The notes under the pieces: generated by a model
Databases searched by the model: none
The model's input: only the letters and a program-made list of their open reading frames with translations
What the model was told of the DNA's origin: nothing
NCBI RefSeq assembly: GCF_009604385.1
Contig: NZ_WEGJ01000010.1
Coordinates: 111,021 to 175,020, forward strand
Direction: 5' to 3'
Source: Streptomyces smaragdinus
Lineage (GTDB): Bacteria; Actinomycetota; Actinomycetes; Streptomycetales; Streptomycetaceae
DNA length: 64,000 nt
Made by a program: the position numbers and the translations under genes
Shown: positions 26,085-34,006 of the stretch, piece after piece
Numbering within the stretch: the stretch's first letter is position 1
Layout of the letters: each line of letters starts with the position of its first letter

Positions 26085-26582
26085 TTATCCCGCCGTACGG
26101 GCCACCAGGGCCGTCGCGACGGCCATCAGTCCCTCCTCGCGGCCGGGGAAGCCCAGGCCGTCGGTGGTGGCGCCGGAGACCGAGACGGGGGCGCCGGCGG
26201 CCTCCGTGAGCAGCCTCTGGGCCTCGTCGCGGCGCTTGCCGATCTTGGGGCGGGGGCCGATGACCTGCACGGCGACGTTCCCGATGACGAAGCCGGCGTC
26301 CGTCACGATGCGTGCCGCCTCCCGCAGCAGGGTCAGGCCGGAGGCGCCGGCCCACTCGGGGCGGCCGGTGCCGAAGTGGGCGCCGAGGTCGCCGAGGCCG
26401 GCGGCGGAAAACAGGGCGTTGCAGGCGGCGTGGCAGACCACGTCGGCGTCGGAGTGCCCGGCCAGCCCGGGGCCCGCGTCCGTCCAGCGGAGGCCGGCGA
26501 CCCAGAGCTCGCGGCCCTCCTCGTAGGCGTGGATGTCGGTGCCGATGCCCACCCGGGGCATCGGGGGCAGGTCAGAAGCCAC
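26085..26582 (-). CDS. ispF: 2-C-methyl-D-erythritol 2,4-cyclodiphosphate synthase
   Basis: A 165-residue IspF, which converts CDP-ME-2-phosphate to MEcPP in the MEP isoprenoid pathway. Motifs: [15 protein letters not shown] near 11 (DxH zinc site), [14 protein letters not shown] near 38 (third zinc His), [10 protein letters not shown] near 63 and [15 protein letters not shown] near 142. GTG 26582 lies 5 bases after GGAG; M9 is an alternative start. It overlaps the ispD stop by 11 bases, so the two are coupled. Confidence 0.95.
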   Translation of the reverse strand: MASDLPPMPRVGIGTDIHAYEEGRELWVAGLRWTDAGPGLAGHSDADVVCHAACNALFSAAGLGDLGAHFGTGRPEWAGASGLTLLREAARIVTDAGFVIGNVAVQVIGPRPKIGKRRDEAQRLLTEAAGAPVSVSGATTDGLGFPGREEGLMAVATALVARTAG

Positions 26583-27327
26583 CGCTCTCCCTCCTGCGGG
26601 CCAGGACCGCCTCGGCCAGGACCAGGTCCAGGGGCCGGGTGACCTTGAACGCCTCCTCGTGGCCGGGGATCAGCACCACCGGCTCCCCCAGCCGCTCGAC
26701 CATCCCGGCGTCGTCCGTCGCCCCGTCGCCGGCCACGGTGATCTTCTCGTGGGCGGCGGCGAGCACCGCGCGGTCGAAGCCCTGGGGGGTCTGGACGGCG
26801 CGCAGCAGCGAGCGGTCCGGGGTGGCCACGACGGGCTCGGGGTCGCCGGGGGGCGCGGCGGCGATCTGCTTGACGGTGTCGGCGAGCGGGAGCGCGGGGA
26901 CGACGGCGGGGGCTCCGGCCCGTACGGCGGCGGCCACGGCCTCCACCGTGTCGACGGGGACCAGGGGGCGGGCGGCGTCGTGCACCAGGACGACGTCCAC
27001 GTCCGCGGGCAGCGCGGCCAGGCCCCGGGCCACGGACTCCTGACGGGTGTCACCGCCGGCCACCACGACGACGTCCGCGCCGCTCGTGACGTCCGCGCAC
27101 AGCGCCCGGACCTCGGCCACGGCGGCGTCCTCGGGCGGGGCCACCACGACGACCAGGGACACGGCGCGGGCGCGGGCCATCGCCCGGACGGCGTGCACCA
27201 GCATCGGGGTGCCGTTCAGGGCGCGCAGGGCCTTGGGGGCGCCCGGGCCGAGGCGGACGCCGCGGCCGGCGGCAGGGATGACGGCGGCGGTGCGGCCGGG
27301 GGGATCGGGGGGTGTGGTCTGTGTCAT
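26572..27327 (-). CDS. ispD: 2-C-methyl-D-erythritol 4-phosphate cytidylyltransferase
   Basis: 251 residues from ATG 27327 ([13 protein letters not shown]...). The IspD signature [21 protein letters not shown] binds [21 protein letters not shown] near 90, [15 protein letters not shown] near 112, [15 protein letters not shown] near 180 and [17 protein letters not shown] at the end complete the fold. It makes CDP-ME for the MEP pathway. No strong ribosome site precedes the chosen ATG, so the true start may differ by a few codons. It is co-transcribed with ispF. Confidence 0.92.
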   Translation of the reverse strand: MTQTTPPDPPGRTAAVIPAAGRGVRLGPGAPKALRALNGTPMLVHAVRAMARARAVSLVVVVAPPEDAAVAEVRALCADVTSGADVVVVAGGDTRQESVARGLAALPADVDVVLVHDAARPLVPVDTVEAVAAAVRAGAPAVVPALPLADTVKQIAAAPPGDPEPVVATPDRSLLRAVQTPQGFDRAVLAAAHEKITVAGDGATDDAGMVERLGEPVVLIPGHEEAFKVTRPLDLVLAEAVLARRRESGGF

Positions 27328-27644
27328 AGCCACGGTGATCAGGTTTCGACCTCGAAGTGTGATGGGTATGGCCTTGGAGTGCCGGGGGATCTGCTGCCGC
27401 CCCTTCCGTGACGCATGCAGCGGCAGCGACCCGGCGTGGTCGGCGTGGGGCCAGTCAATCAGGACGTGGCGCGCACCACGCGGGGATGCACACATGCCGC
27501 AGCGCCCGATGAATCATCGGGCACCGCGGCATCGTGGTTGTTCACTTGTCGGCGATCATTCAAGTTCGCCCAGCGATTTCGGTGTCCGCCACCGGGATTT
27601 TCGAAAGAGCACCGTTTCGGCGCCGATTCGAGGCGGAGCGCCGT
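27328..27644. other. Gene-free 317-base region between ispD and carD with a nested palindrome
   Basis: No convincing gene is seen. A strong nested inverted repeat lies at 27494-27532: outer arms ATGCCGC/GCGGCAT around an inner perfect CCCGATGA-A-TCATCGGG. On the minus strand it follows the carD stop by about 110 bases, so it may be the carD terminator, or a leader structure for ispD, although no U-run is present. Confidence 0.5.
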
Positions 27645-28127
27645 TCAGGAGGCGAGAACCTCGTCGAGGAGAGCCTCGGCCTTGTCCTCGTTGGTGTTCT
27701 CGCAGAGCGCCAGCTCGCTCACCAGGATCTGCCGGGCCTTGGCGAGCATGCGCTTCTCGCCCGCGGAAAGGCCACGCTCCCGCTCCCGGCGCCACAGGTC
27801 CCGGACAACCTCCGCGACCTTGATGACATCGCCGGACGCGAGCTTCTCCAGGTTCGCCTTGTAACGACGCGACCAGTTCGTGGGTTCTTCGGCATAAGGT
27901 GCGCGGAGCACCTCGAAGACCCGCTCGAGTCCTTCCTGGCCCACTACATCGCGTACGCCCACGAACTCCGCATTGTCCGCCGGTACGCGCACCGTCAAGT
28001 CACCCTGGGCGACTTTCAGCACCAAGTAGGTCTTGTCCACACCCTTGATCTGGCGAGTTTCGATTGCCTCGATCAGCGCGGCCCCGTGATGGGGATAGAC
28101 CACGGTGTCGCCAACCTTGAACGTCAT
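27645..28127 (-). CDS. carD: CarD-family RNA-polymerase-binding regulator
   Basis: 160 residues, full length. The N-terminal Tudor-like RNAP-interaction domain ([44 protein letters not shown]) is followed by the helical DNA-binding domain (about 65-160) with [31 protein letters not shown], including the tryptophan that props open the -10 region. CarD stabilises open complexes at rRNA and many other promoters. Its position next to ispD/ispF is conserved in actinobacteria. Confidence 0.93.
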   Translation of the reverse strand: MTFKVGDTVVYPHHGAALIEAIETRQIKGVDKTYLVLKVAQGDLTVRVPADNAEFVGVRDVVGQEGLERVFEVLRAPYAEEPTNWSRRYKANLEKLASGDVIKVAEVVRDLWRRERERGLSAGEKRMLAKARQILVSELALCENTNEDKAEALLDEVLAS

Positions 28128-28641
28128 GTGACAGGTACCCCTTCCGTGGCTATCCAGGGTAACACGGAAACGGCTGCTTCTGAATGGCGTTTTCGCAGGT
28201 CAGGGCCTATCTCGGGGCTTGACAACCACGGCCGTATCGTGCTTCCCGCAGCCACGTCAAGGGGGTTTCCGCAGGTCGGAACGTGTCTGCGGCGGGGGTG
28301 AAACGCACGCGTTACAACCGTCGCACAGCTCGCGCTGCGAGGCAAACGTCCCTTTTGCCGGGGTCCGTATGGTGCAGTTCACGTGCTCCGTTCGGCTCTA
28401 CGGAGCAACGCGAGGCAAAATCTTGAATTGATCATTCCCTGCGATCATCCCGGCAATAGGGATAGCGCTCTCAGCAGGACCGGAGCGGCTTGCGGGTGAT
28501 CGTGGATTGGGGATTCGGACGGCATTAGCGCGCGTGCCGTTCGCCCGCCGGGGTGGGTCGCATGCGAGCGGCGGGCGACTGATCGGTAGTGTGATCACCG
28601 AAGTCCCACCAGCACTAGCACGTCCTAGGAGTTGCGCCGCC
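28128..28641. other. 514-base divergent intergenic region, carD and lipoprotein promoters
   Basis: No ORF with a ribosome site and credible composition is seen. GC is lower than in the flanking genes. A 10-base direct repeat GCGAGGCAAA occurs at 28337-28346 and 28410-28419. A TTGACA hexamer (about 28220) and AT-richer stretches near 28420-28435 and 28600-28625 could be promoter elements, but no spacing is convincing. An untranslated RNA cannot be excluded. Confidence 0.5.
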
Positions 28642-29316
28642 GTGAGCCGCAGCCTTCGACGCGGCATCCTTGCCGCGGCCTCCCTCTTCCTCCCGCTGGC
28701 CCTCTCCGCGTGTGCGGCGGGCAACCACGCGGCGACCGGTCAGATCAAGCCGGACAACGCCGCCGTGACGCAGGGCGACATCCAGATCCAGAACGGTCTG
28801 GTCATCACCTCCGGCGAGGGCGCCGGCCAGCAGGCCTCCGTGTCCGCCCGGATCTTCAACAACAGCACCCGGCCGGAGACCCTGAGCGAGGTCACCCTCG
28901 AGAAGGGCACCAAGGTCCTGCTGCGCGCCCCCGACGGCGCCACGACCGTCACCGTGCCCGCGCAGGGCTCGGTGATGCTGGGCGGCGAGGGCAACGCGTC
29001 GGCGGCCCTCGAGTCCATCCCGGAGGGGCTGATGGACGGGAACGCCAAGAAGGTCGTGTTCCGGTTCTCGGACACGGGCGCGGTCACGATGCGGGCGGCC
29101 GTGCGGTCGGCCAGCGGCACGTACAAGGACTTCGGCCCCTCGGCCCCGGCCCCGGGCGCCACCGGGGCGGCGCCGACGCCGACCTCGACGGAGTACGCGG
29201 CGGACACCGAGCCGGCAGCCGGCTCCGCGACGCCCGGCGGCTCCGAGAGCCCCGCGACGCCCGGGACGGAGGACGCCGCGCAGCCGGGCGTCTCGCCGTC
29301 GGCAAGCACGGACTGA
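28642..29316 (+). CDS. Lipoprotein, PCuAC/DUF461-like
   Basis: 224 residues from GTG 28642, 10 bases after AGGAG. The signal peptide ends in the lipobox LALSAC near residue 26, so the mature protein is lipid-anchored outside the membrane. The domain at about 35-165 (DIQIQNGLVITSGEGAGQQASVSARIFNNS, LEKGTKVLLRAPDGA, AQGSVMLGGEG) resembles the copper-chaperone PCuAC fold, but the Met/His copper ligands are not evident. A Pro/Thr/Ser tail of 60 residues follows. It adjoins phoP convergently in Streptomyces. Confidence 0.78.
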   Translation: MSRSLRRGILAAASLFLPLALSACAAGNHAATGQIKPDNAAVTQGDIQIQNGLVITSGEGAGQQASVSARIFNNSTRPETLSEVTLEKGTKVLLRAPDGATTVTVPAQGSVMLGGEGNASAALESIPEGLMDGNAKKVVFRFSDTGAVTMRAAVRSASGTYKDFGPSAPAPGATGAAPTPTSTEYAADTEPAAGSATPGGSESPATPGTEDAAQPGVSPSASTD

Positions 29317-29334
29317 GCACATACCCGCAACGGG

Positions 29335-29369
29335 ATCCGGCGGGACCGTGACTCACGGTCCCGCCGGAT
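29335..29369. terminator. Bidirectional terminator between lipoprotein gene and phoP
   Basis: A 15-base perfect stem (ATCCGGCGGGACCGT with ACGGTCCCGCCGGAT, loop GACTC). It lies 18 bases after the lipoprotein stop and 23 bases beyond the phoP stop on the other strand. Confidence 0.85.
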
Positions 29370-29392
29370 TTCGTGCGTGACGCCCGGGCTCC

Positions 29393-30073
29393 TTACGGCT
29401 CGAACTTGTAGCCGAGCCCCCGCACCGTGACCAGGAACCGGGGGGCGCCCGGGTCCGGCTCGATCTTGGCGCGCAGCCGCTTGACGTGCACGTCCAGCGT
29501 CTTGGTGTCGCCGACGTAGTCCGCGCCCCAGACCCGGTCGATCAGCTGCATCCGGGTGAGCACGCGCCCGGCGTTGCGCAGCAGCATCTCCAGCAGGTCG
29601 AACTCCTTCAGCGGCAGGTCGACCTTGGCCCCGCCGACGGTGACCACGTGCCGGTCCACGTCCATCCGCACCGGGCCGACCTCGAGCGCGGCCGGGGCGG
29701 CCTCCTCGGGCTCGCCGCGGCGGCGCAGCACGGCGCGGATCCGGGCGACGAGCTCGCGGGAAGAGAAGGGCTTGGTCACGTAGTCGTCGGCTCCTATTTC
29801 CAGCCCGACGACCTTGTCGATCTCGCTGTCCTTGGCGGTCACCATGATCACCGGGACATTGGAACGGCTGCGCAGCTGACGGCAGACCTCGGTGCCCGGC
29901 AGCCCCGGGAGCATCAGGTCGAGCAGCACCAGGTCGGCGCCGTTGCGTTCGAAGTCGTCGAGAGCCTCGGGCCCGGTGGGCGCGATCGCGACCTCGAAGC
30001 CCTCCTTGCGCAGCATGTACGACAGTGCGTCGCTGAACGATTCCTCGTCCTCGACGACGAGCACTCTGGTCAC
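29393..30073 (-). CDS. phoP: Phosphate-response regulator
   Basis: A 226-residue OmpR-type response regulator. Receiver domain 1-115: VLVVEDEESFSDALSYMLR, phosphoacceptor Asp near 52 in VLLDLMLPGLPGTE, and VTAKDSEIDKVVGLEIGADDYVTKPF. The winged-helix DNA-binding domain at 125-226 has LPLKEFDLLEMLLRNAGRVLTR and DTKTLDVHVKRLRAKIE. PhoP activates phosphate scavenging and represses antibiotic and nitrogen genes by binding PHO boxes. GTG 30073 has GGAGG 7 bases upstream. The first codons and ribosome site are duplicated 137 bases upstream, at the end of phoR. Confidence 0.95.
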   Translation of the reverse strand: MTRVLVVEDEESFSDALSYMLRKEGFEVAIAPTGPEALDDFERNGADLVLLDLMLPGLPGTEVCRQLRSRSNVPVIMVTAKDSEIDKVVGLEIGADDYVTKPFSSRELVARIRAVLRRRGEPEEAAPAALEVGPVRMDVDRHVVTVGGAKVDLPLKEFDLLEMLLRNAGRVLTRMQLIDRVWGADYVGDTKTLDVHVKRLRAKIEPDPGAPRFLVTVRGLGYKFEP

Positions 30074-30210
30074 CGGTGGACCTCCGGCCTGGTGTTTCCA
30101 ACATGGTCAACAGCCTGCGAACCGGCTGCCACGGCACCGGCTGGGCACGTGGGGGTTCGGGGGGTCGCCCCCCGGGAGACCGCAGTCTCGACAACGAGCA
30201 CTCGGGTCAC
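30070..30210 (-). CDS. Short ORF bridging phoR and phoP (46 codons)
   Basis: GTG 30210 overlaps the phoR TGA (GTGA), and the ORF's own TGA (30072-30070) overlaps the phoP GTG (GTGA). The first eight codons encode MTRVLVVE, identical to the phoP N-terminus. The rest is low-complexity (SRGATPRTPTCPAGAVAAGS) and comes from a palindromic insert. It has GGAGG 7 bases before its start. It is probably not functional as a protein but may pass ribosomes from phoR to phoP. The duplicated start region indicates an insertion-duplication event. Confidence 0.45.
   Translation of the reverse strand: MTRVLVVETAVSRGATPRTPTCPAGAVAAGSQAVDHVGNTRPEVHR
30137..30179. repeat. Palindromic intergenic repeat, copy 1 (phoR-phoP gap)
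   Basis: CCGGCTGGG, then GGGGGTTCGGGGGG-TCG-CCCCCCGGGAGA. The core is a perfect CGGGGGG/CCCCCCG hairpin (30158-30174). A clearly related sequence lies at 49540-49573 beside mshD, with the same flanking CCGGCTGGG and the same GGGGGT-CGGGGG...CCCCCGG-AGA order. This looks like a dispersed REP-type element. Confidence 0.5.
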
Positions 30211-31475
30211 TGAATTGCCTCCGGAGCGGGGTGGGATGCGTGGGAGTCGTCGGCGTCATCCTCGACGCCGGAGGGTTCGATGAGGGCGCCGCTCACCTCG
30301 CCGTCGCGGCCGCGGCCGTCACGACGGGATGTGGCCGCCTCGGGGAGCCGCAGGGTGAACGTGGAGCCCTGTCCTTCCGAGCTCCATACGGCGACCTCGC
30401 CGCCGTGGGAGGCGGCGACGTGTTTGACGATCGCCAGCCCCAGTCCCGTACCGCCGGTGGCGCGGGAGCGGGCGGGATCGACGCGGTAGAAGCGTTCGAA
30501 GACGCGGTCGCGGTCCTTCTCGGAGATGCCGATGCCCTGGTCGGTGACCGCGATCTCGACGAGGTCGCCGCCGGGGGCGGTGATCCGGCGGGCGGCGATG
30601 CCGACCCGGGTGCGCGACGGGCTGTAGTTCACCGCGTTCTCGACCAGATTGCCGAGCGCGGCGGCGAGCTGGCCGCGGTTGCCCCACAGGGTGAGGCCGT
30701 CGATACCGCCGGCGGCGATGGTGATCTGTTTGGTGGAGGCGGCGTGCCGGCACCGGTCGATGGCCTCGGCGACCAGCTCGTCGACCCGTACCCGCTCGGC
30801 GTCCTCCAGCGGGTCGTCGTTCTGCACCCGGGACAGGTCGATGAGCTCCTGCACCAGGTTGGTCAGCCGGGTGGCCTCGATCTGCATCCGGCCGGCGAAG
30901 CGGATGACCGCCTCGGGGTCCTCGGCGGCGTCCATGACCGCCTCGGAAAGCAGCGACAGGGCGCCGACCGGGGTCTTCAGCTCGTGGCTGACGTTCGCCA
31001 CGAAGTCCCGGCGGACGGCCTCGATCCGGCGCGCCTCCGTCAGGTCCTCGACCAGCAGCAGCACCAGCCGCGAGCCCAGCGGCGCCACCCGCGCGGACAC
31101 GGCCAGGGCCTCCCCGCGGCCGGAGCGGCGGGGCAGGTCCAGCTCGACCTGCCGTATCTCGCCGTCCCGCCGGGTCTGGCGGGCCATGGCGAGCATCGGC
31201 TCGACGGCGAGCCGGCCGCCGCGGACCAGCCCGAGGGCGTACGCGGCGGAGCTGGCCTTGACGACGGCGTCCTCCTCGTCCAGCACCACGGCGGACGAGC
31301 GGAGCACCGACAGGACCGTGTCCACGCCCGGGGGCAGGACCGCCTCCGTATGCAGGGAGCTACGGGTGGGGCGGGCCTGCTCGCGTTCGCTCCAGCGGAA
31401 CGCCAGCATGGCGATCACGCCGGTGCACAGGCCGCCGATCGCGGCCACGGCGGCGACCGCCGCGTTCAGGTCCAT
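30207..31475 (-). CDS. phoR: Phosphate sensor histidine kinase
   Basis: A 422-residue membrane kinase of the PhoR/SenX3 type. One N-terminal membrane helix (about 5-27) is followed by a PAS-like region (50-145), HisKA with FVANVSHELKTPVGALSLL (phosphoaccepting His near 164), and an ATPase domain (N-box NLVENAVNYSP near 280, G1 DQGIGISEKD, F-box FERFYRVD, G2 GGTGLGLAIVKH). A 40-residue acidic tail follows. It phosphorylates PhoP when phosphate is scarce. Its stop is overlapped by the start of the bridging ORF. It is divergent from phoU across a PHO-boxed region. Confidence 0.95.
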   Translation of the reverse strand: MDLNAAVAAVAAIGGLCTGVIAMLAFRWSEREQARPTRSSLHTEAVLPPGVDTVLSVLRSSAVVLDEEDAVVKASSAAYALGLVRGGRLAVEPMLAMARQTRRDGEIRQVELDLPRRSGRGEALAVSARVAPLGSRLVLLLVEDLTEARRIEAVRRDFVANVSHELKTPVGALSLLSEAVMDAAEDPEAVIRFAGRMQIEATRLTNLVQELIDLSRVQNDDPLEDAERVRVDELVAEAIDRCRHAASTKQITIAAGGIDGLTLWGNRGQLAAALGNLVENAVNYSPSRTRVGIAARRITAPGGDLVEIAVTDQGIGISEKDRDRVFERFYRVDPARSRATGGTGLGLAIVKHVAASHGGEVAVWSSEGQGSTFTLRLPEAATSRRDGRGRDGEVSGALIEPSGVEDDADDSHASHPAPEAIQ

Positions 31476-31548
31476 GACTCCAGGTTAGGCACGCGGTGGG
31501 CGCCTTCCACACCCATCCGGGTGTGAGCTCGAACTACAGTCGCCAAGA

Positions 31549-31581
31549 GTTCACCCTGGCGTCGGCCCCGATTCACAAAGC
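31549..31581 (+). promoter_or_regulatory. PHO box in the phoR-phoU divergent promoter
   Basis: GTTCACCCTGG (31549-31559) is a near-perfect 11-base PhoP direct-repeat unit (GTTCAYYYR(G/C)G). A second unit, ATTCACAAAGC (31571-31581), is in phase two units further, with a poorly conserved unit between. A GGGTCACCTGC lies at 31588-31598. PhoP binding here would control both phoU and phoRP. Confidence 0.55.
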
Positions 31582-31676
31582 TGGCACGGGTCACCTGCAT
31601 GGTGGATGCTGCGGAAATATGGCGATGACGGCCCCCCGGCCGGTCGTGCCGTGGGACAGCCGGTGGAAGGACTGGA

Positions 31677-32342
31677 ATGCGGGACACTTATCACGAGGAG
31701 CTCGACTCGATCGGCGAGGGGCTGGTCGAGATGGCCCGCCTCGTCGGATCCGCCATGGGGCGCGCCACGACCGCGCTGCTCGACGCCGATCTGCAGCTGG
31801 CGGAGAGCGTGATCGAGGGCGACGAGAAGGTCAACGCCCTGCAGCAGGATCTGGAGGCGCGGGCGATCCAGCTGCTCGCCCGGCAGCAGCCGGTGGCCAC
31901 GGATCTGCGGATCGTCGTGACGAGCCTGCGGATGAGCGCCGATCTGGAGCGGTCCGGCGATCTGGCCAAGCACGTGGCGAAGCTGGCGCGGCTGCGCTAT
32001 CCCGTCTCCGCGGTGCCGGGTCACCTGCACTCGACGATCATGGAGATGGGCCAGCTGGCGCAGCGGCTGATGGCCAAGTGCGCCGACGTCATCACCACGA
32101 AGGACGTCGACATGGCGCTGGAGATGGAGACCGACGACGACGCCATGGACGCGCTGCACCGCAAGCTCTTCCAGCATCTGATGGACGACCGCTGGAAGGA
32201 GGGCATCGAGACGGCGGTCGACACCACGCTGTGCGGCCGCTACTACGAGCGATTCGCCGACCACGCGGTGTCGTGCGCGGGACGTGTGGTGTACCTGGTG
32301 ACGGGCGAGCACGCGGAGGAGGTCGCGTCGGCGGAGGGGTAG
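31677..32342 (+). CDS. phoU: Phosphate-signalling protein PhoU
   Basis: 221 residues, two three-helix PhoU repeats. The first has YHEELDSIGEGLVEMARLVGSAMGRAT and EGDEKVNALQQDLEARAIQLLARQQPVATDLR; the second has MEMGQLAQRLMAKCADVIT and METDDDAMDALHRKLFQHLM. The E-x-D-x-x(V/A/D) metal clusters expected in PhoU (EGDEKVN, ETDDDAMD) are both present. PhoU restrains PhoR signalling and Pst uptake. Expression in S. coelicolor depends on PhoP, consistent with the PHO box 100 bases upstream. Confidence 0.95.
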   Translation: MRDTYHEELDSIGEGLVEMARLVGSAMGRATTALLDADLQLAESVIEGDEKVNALQQDLEARAIQLLARQQPVATDLRIVVTSLRMSADLERSGDLAKHVAKLARLRYPVSAVPGHLHSTIMEMGQLAQRLMAKCADVITTKDVDMALEMETDDDAMDALHRKLFQHLMDDRWKEGIETAVDTTLCGRYYERFADHAVSCAGRVVYLVTGEHAEEVASAEG

Positions 32343-32459
32343 GCGCGGGCGGCGTTCGGACCGCGCTGTATGCCTCCGCGCGCCGTTGACGCGCCTGTAC
32401 GGGCGGGCATGAATGGAGGTGGAAGCACCTCCGACCGCCCACCTCCGAGGAGGCCATCC

Positions 32460-32624
32460 ATGGCGGACTCTCCCACTCCCCCCTCCCGCGACTCCCGCGA
32501 CGCCCACCCCGCCGCCGAGCCCCGGCAGCTGCCGCTCCTGGGAGCCTGCGGCTGCGGATCCGGCTGCGGCTGCGGCTGTCAGTCGGGCGGCTCCTGCCAG
32601 TGCGGCGGGAACTGCTGCCACTGA
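32460..32624 (+). CDS. mtpA: Metallothionein-like Cys-rich peptide
   Basis: 54 residues from ATG 32460 (GGAGG 6 bases upstream). The first 29 residues are Pro/Ser/Asp-rich. The last 26 hold nine Cys in CxC, CxCxC and CC arrangements (ACGCGSGCGCGCQSGG, SCQCGGNCCH). That density indicates metal binding (Zn, Cu or Cd). In S. coelicolor the gene after phoU is named mtpA and is partly PhoP-dependent; position and composition here agree. A terminator lies 22 bases beyond. Confidence 0.72.
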   Translation: MADSPTPPSRDSRDAHPAAEPRQLPLLGACGCGSGCGCGCQSGGSCQCGGNCCH

Positions 32625-32646
32625 CCTCTCCCCCGCGCGGACAGCG

Positions 32647-32677
32647 ACGCCCCGGCCGATATCACCGGCCGGGGCGT
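32647..32677. terminator. Bidirectional terminator between mtpA and gpmA
   Basis: An 11-base stem (ACGCCCCGGCC with GGCCGGGGCGT, 9-base loop) lies between convergent mtpA (stop 32624) and gpmA (stop 32696). Confidence 0.77.
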
Positions 32678-32695
32678 TCGTACGACGTGTTACGG

Positions 32696-33457
32696 CTACT
32701 TCTTCTTGCCCTGGTTCGCGACCGCCTCGATCGCCGCGGCCGCCGCCGTCGGGTCGAGGTACGTGCCGCCCTTGGTGACCGGGCGCAGGTCGGCGTCCAG
32801 CTCGTAGTAGAGCGGGATGCCGGTCGGGATGTTCAGGCCCACGATGTCCGCGTCCGAGATCCCGTCCAGGTGCTTGACCAGCGCGCGCAGGCTGTTGCCG
32901 TGCGCGGCGACCAGGACCGTACGGCCGGCGAGGAGGTCGGGGACGATGCCGTCGTACCAGTACGGGAGCATCCGCCCGACGACGTCCTTCAGGCACTCCG
33001 TGCGCGGCCGGAGCTCGGCCGGGATGCCGGCGTAGCGCGGGTCGTCGCTCTGCGAGAACTCCGTGCCGTCCTCGAGGGCCGGCGGCGGGGTGTCGTAGGA
33101 GCGGCGCCACTGCATGAACTGCTCCTCGCCGAACTCCGCGAGGGTCTGCGCCTTGTCCTTGCCCTGCAGCGCGCCGTAGTGCCGCTCGTTCAGCCGCCAG
33201 GACCGGTGCACCGGGATCCAGTGCCGCTCGGCCGCGGTCAGGGACAGATTGGCGGTACGGATGGCCCGCTTCTGCAGCGAGGTGTGCACGACGTCGGGCA
33301 GCAGCCCGGCGTCCTTCATCAGCTCACCGCCGCGGACCGCCTCCTTCTCGCCCTTGTCGGTGAGATTGACGTCCACCCACCCGGTGAACAGGTTCTTCGC
33401 GTTCCACTCGCTCTCGCCGTGGCGGAGGAGAATCAGCTTGTACGGTGCGTCGGCCAT
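32696..33457 (-). CDS. gpmA: 2,3-bisphosphoglycerate-dependent phosphoglycerate mutase
   Basis: A 253-residue dPGM of the histidine phosphatase superfamily. [20 protein letters not shown] near 8-27 holds the phosphohistidine (RHGES). [15 protein letters not shown] near 90 carries the conserved Glu, and [19 protein letters not shown] near 180 the second catalytic His. It interconverts 3- and 2-phosphoglycerate in glycolysis. Its place next to phoU/mtpA and mshA follows the Streptomyces order. Confidence 0.95.
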   Translation of the reverse strand: MADAPYKLILLRHGESEWNAKNLFTGWVDVNLTDKGEKEAVRGGELMKDAGLLPDVVHTSLQKRAIRTANLSLTAAERHWIPVHRSWRLNERHYGALQGKDKAQTLAEFGEEQFMQWRRSYDTPPPALEDGTEFSQSDDPRYAGIPAELRPRTECLKDVVGRMLPYWYDGIVPDLLAGRTVLVAAHGNSLRALVKHLDGISDADIVGLNIPTGIPLYYELDADLRPVTKGGTYLDPTAAAAAIEAVANQGKKK

Positions 33458-33517
33458 GGGCGTGAGCCTACCTATCGCCGCTTGTGGCCGCGCAGCGTCT
33501 CGCCCCCCGAGACCGGG

Positions 33518-34006
33518 TCAGCCCTCCTGCCCCGTGAGGTGGCGGAACGCGTCCAGGTTGCGGGTGGATTCGCCGCGTGAGGTGCGCCACGCGTACTCCT
33601 TGCGGATCGCCGAGGCGAAGCCCAGCTCCAGGAGGGTGTTGAAGCTGCCGTCCGCGTTCTCCAGGACCGTGCCCAGGAGGCGGTCGATCTCGTCGGGGGT
33701 GACCGAGGAGAGCGGGAGCTTGCCCGTGAGGTAGATGTCGCCCGTTTTGTCCACCGCGTAGCTCACGCCGTACAGGCGCAGGTTGCGTTCCAGGAGCCAG
33801 CGGTGGACGGCCGCCTCGTTCTCGTCGGGGTGGCGGATGACGAAGGCGTTCACGGACAGGGAGTGCTTGCCGACGATCAGGGAGCACGTCGTCGACAGCT
33901 TGCGGGTGCCCGGCAGGGTGACGACGTAGGCGCCGTCCCGCGGGCTCTCCCACTCCAGGCCGGCCTCGGTGAAGGTTCGCTCGATGACCGTGCGCGCGTC
34001 AGACAT
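33518..34006 (-). CDS. YbjN-domain protein
   Basis: 162 residues of the YbjN family (related to type III secretion chaperone folds). Strands [34 protein letters not shown] and [22 protein letters not shown] are typical. The cellular role is unclear; E. coli YbjN affects motility and stress. Its ATG overlaps the end of mshA by 8 bases, so it is co-translated with the mycothiol glycosyltransferase. This link is conserved in actinobacteria and suggests a related role. Confidence 0.85.
   Translation of the reverse strand: MSDARTVIERTFTEAGLEWESPRDGAYVVTLPGTRKLSTTCSLIVGKHSLSVNAFVIRHPDENEAAVHRWLLERNLRLYGVSYAVDKTGDIYLTGKLPLSSVTPDEIDRLLGTVLENADGSFNTLLELGFASAIRKEYAWRTSRGESTRNLDAFRHLTGQEG

Noticed and set aside
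28128..28641. Small RNA gene in the carD-lipoprotein gap
   Set aside because: Composition and a short direct repeat are suggestive, but no promoter plus terminator pair could be paired convincingly.
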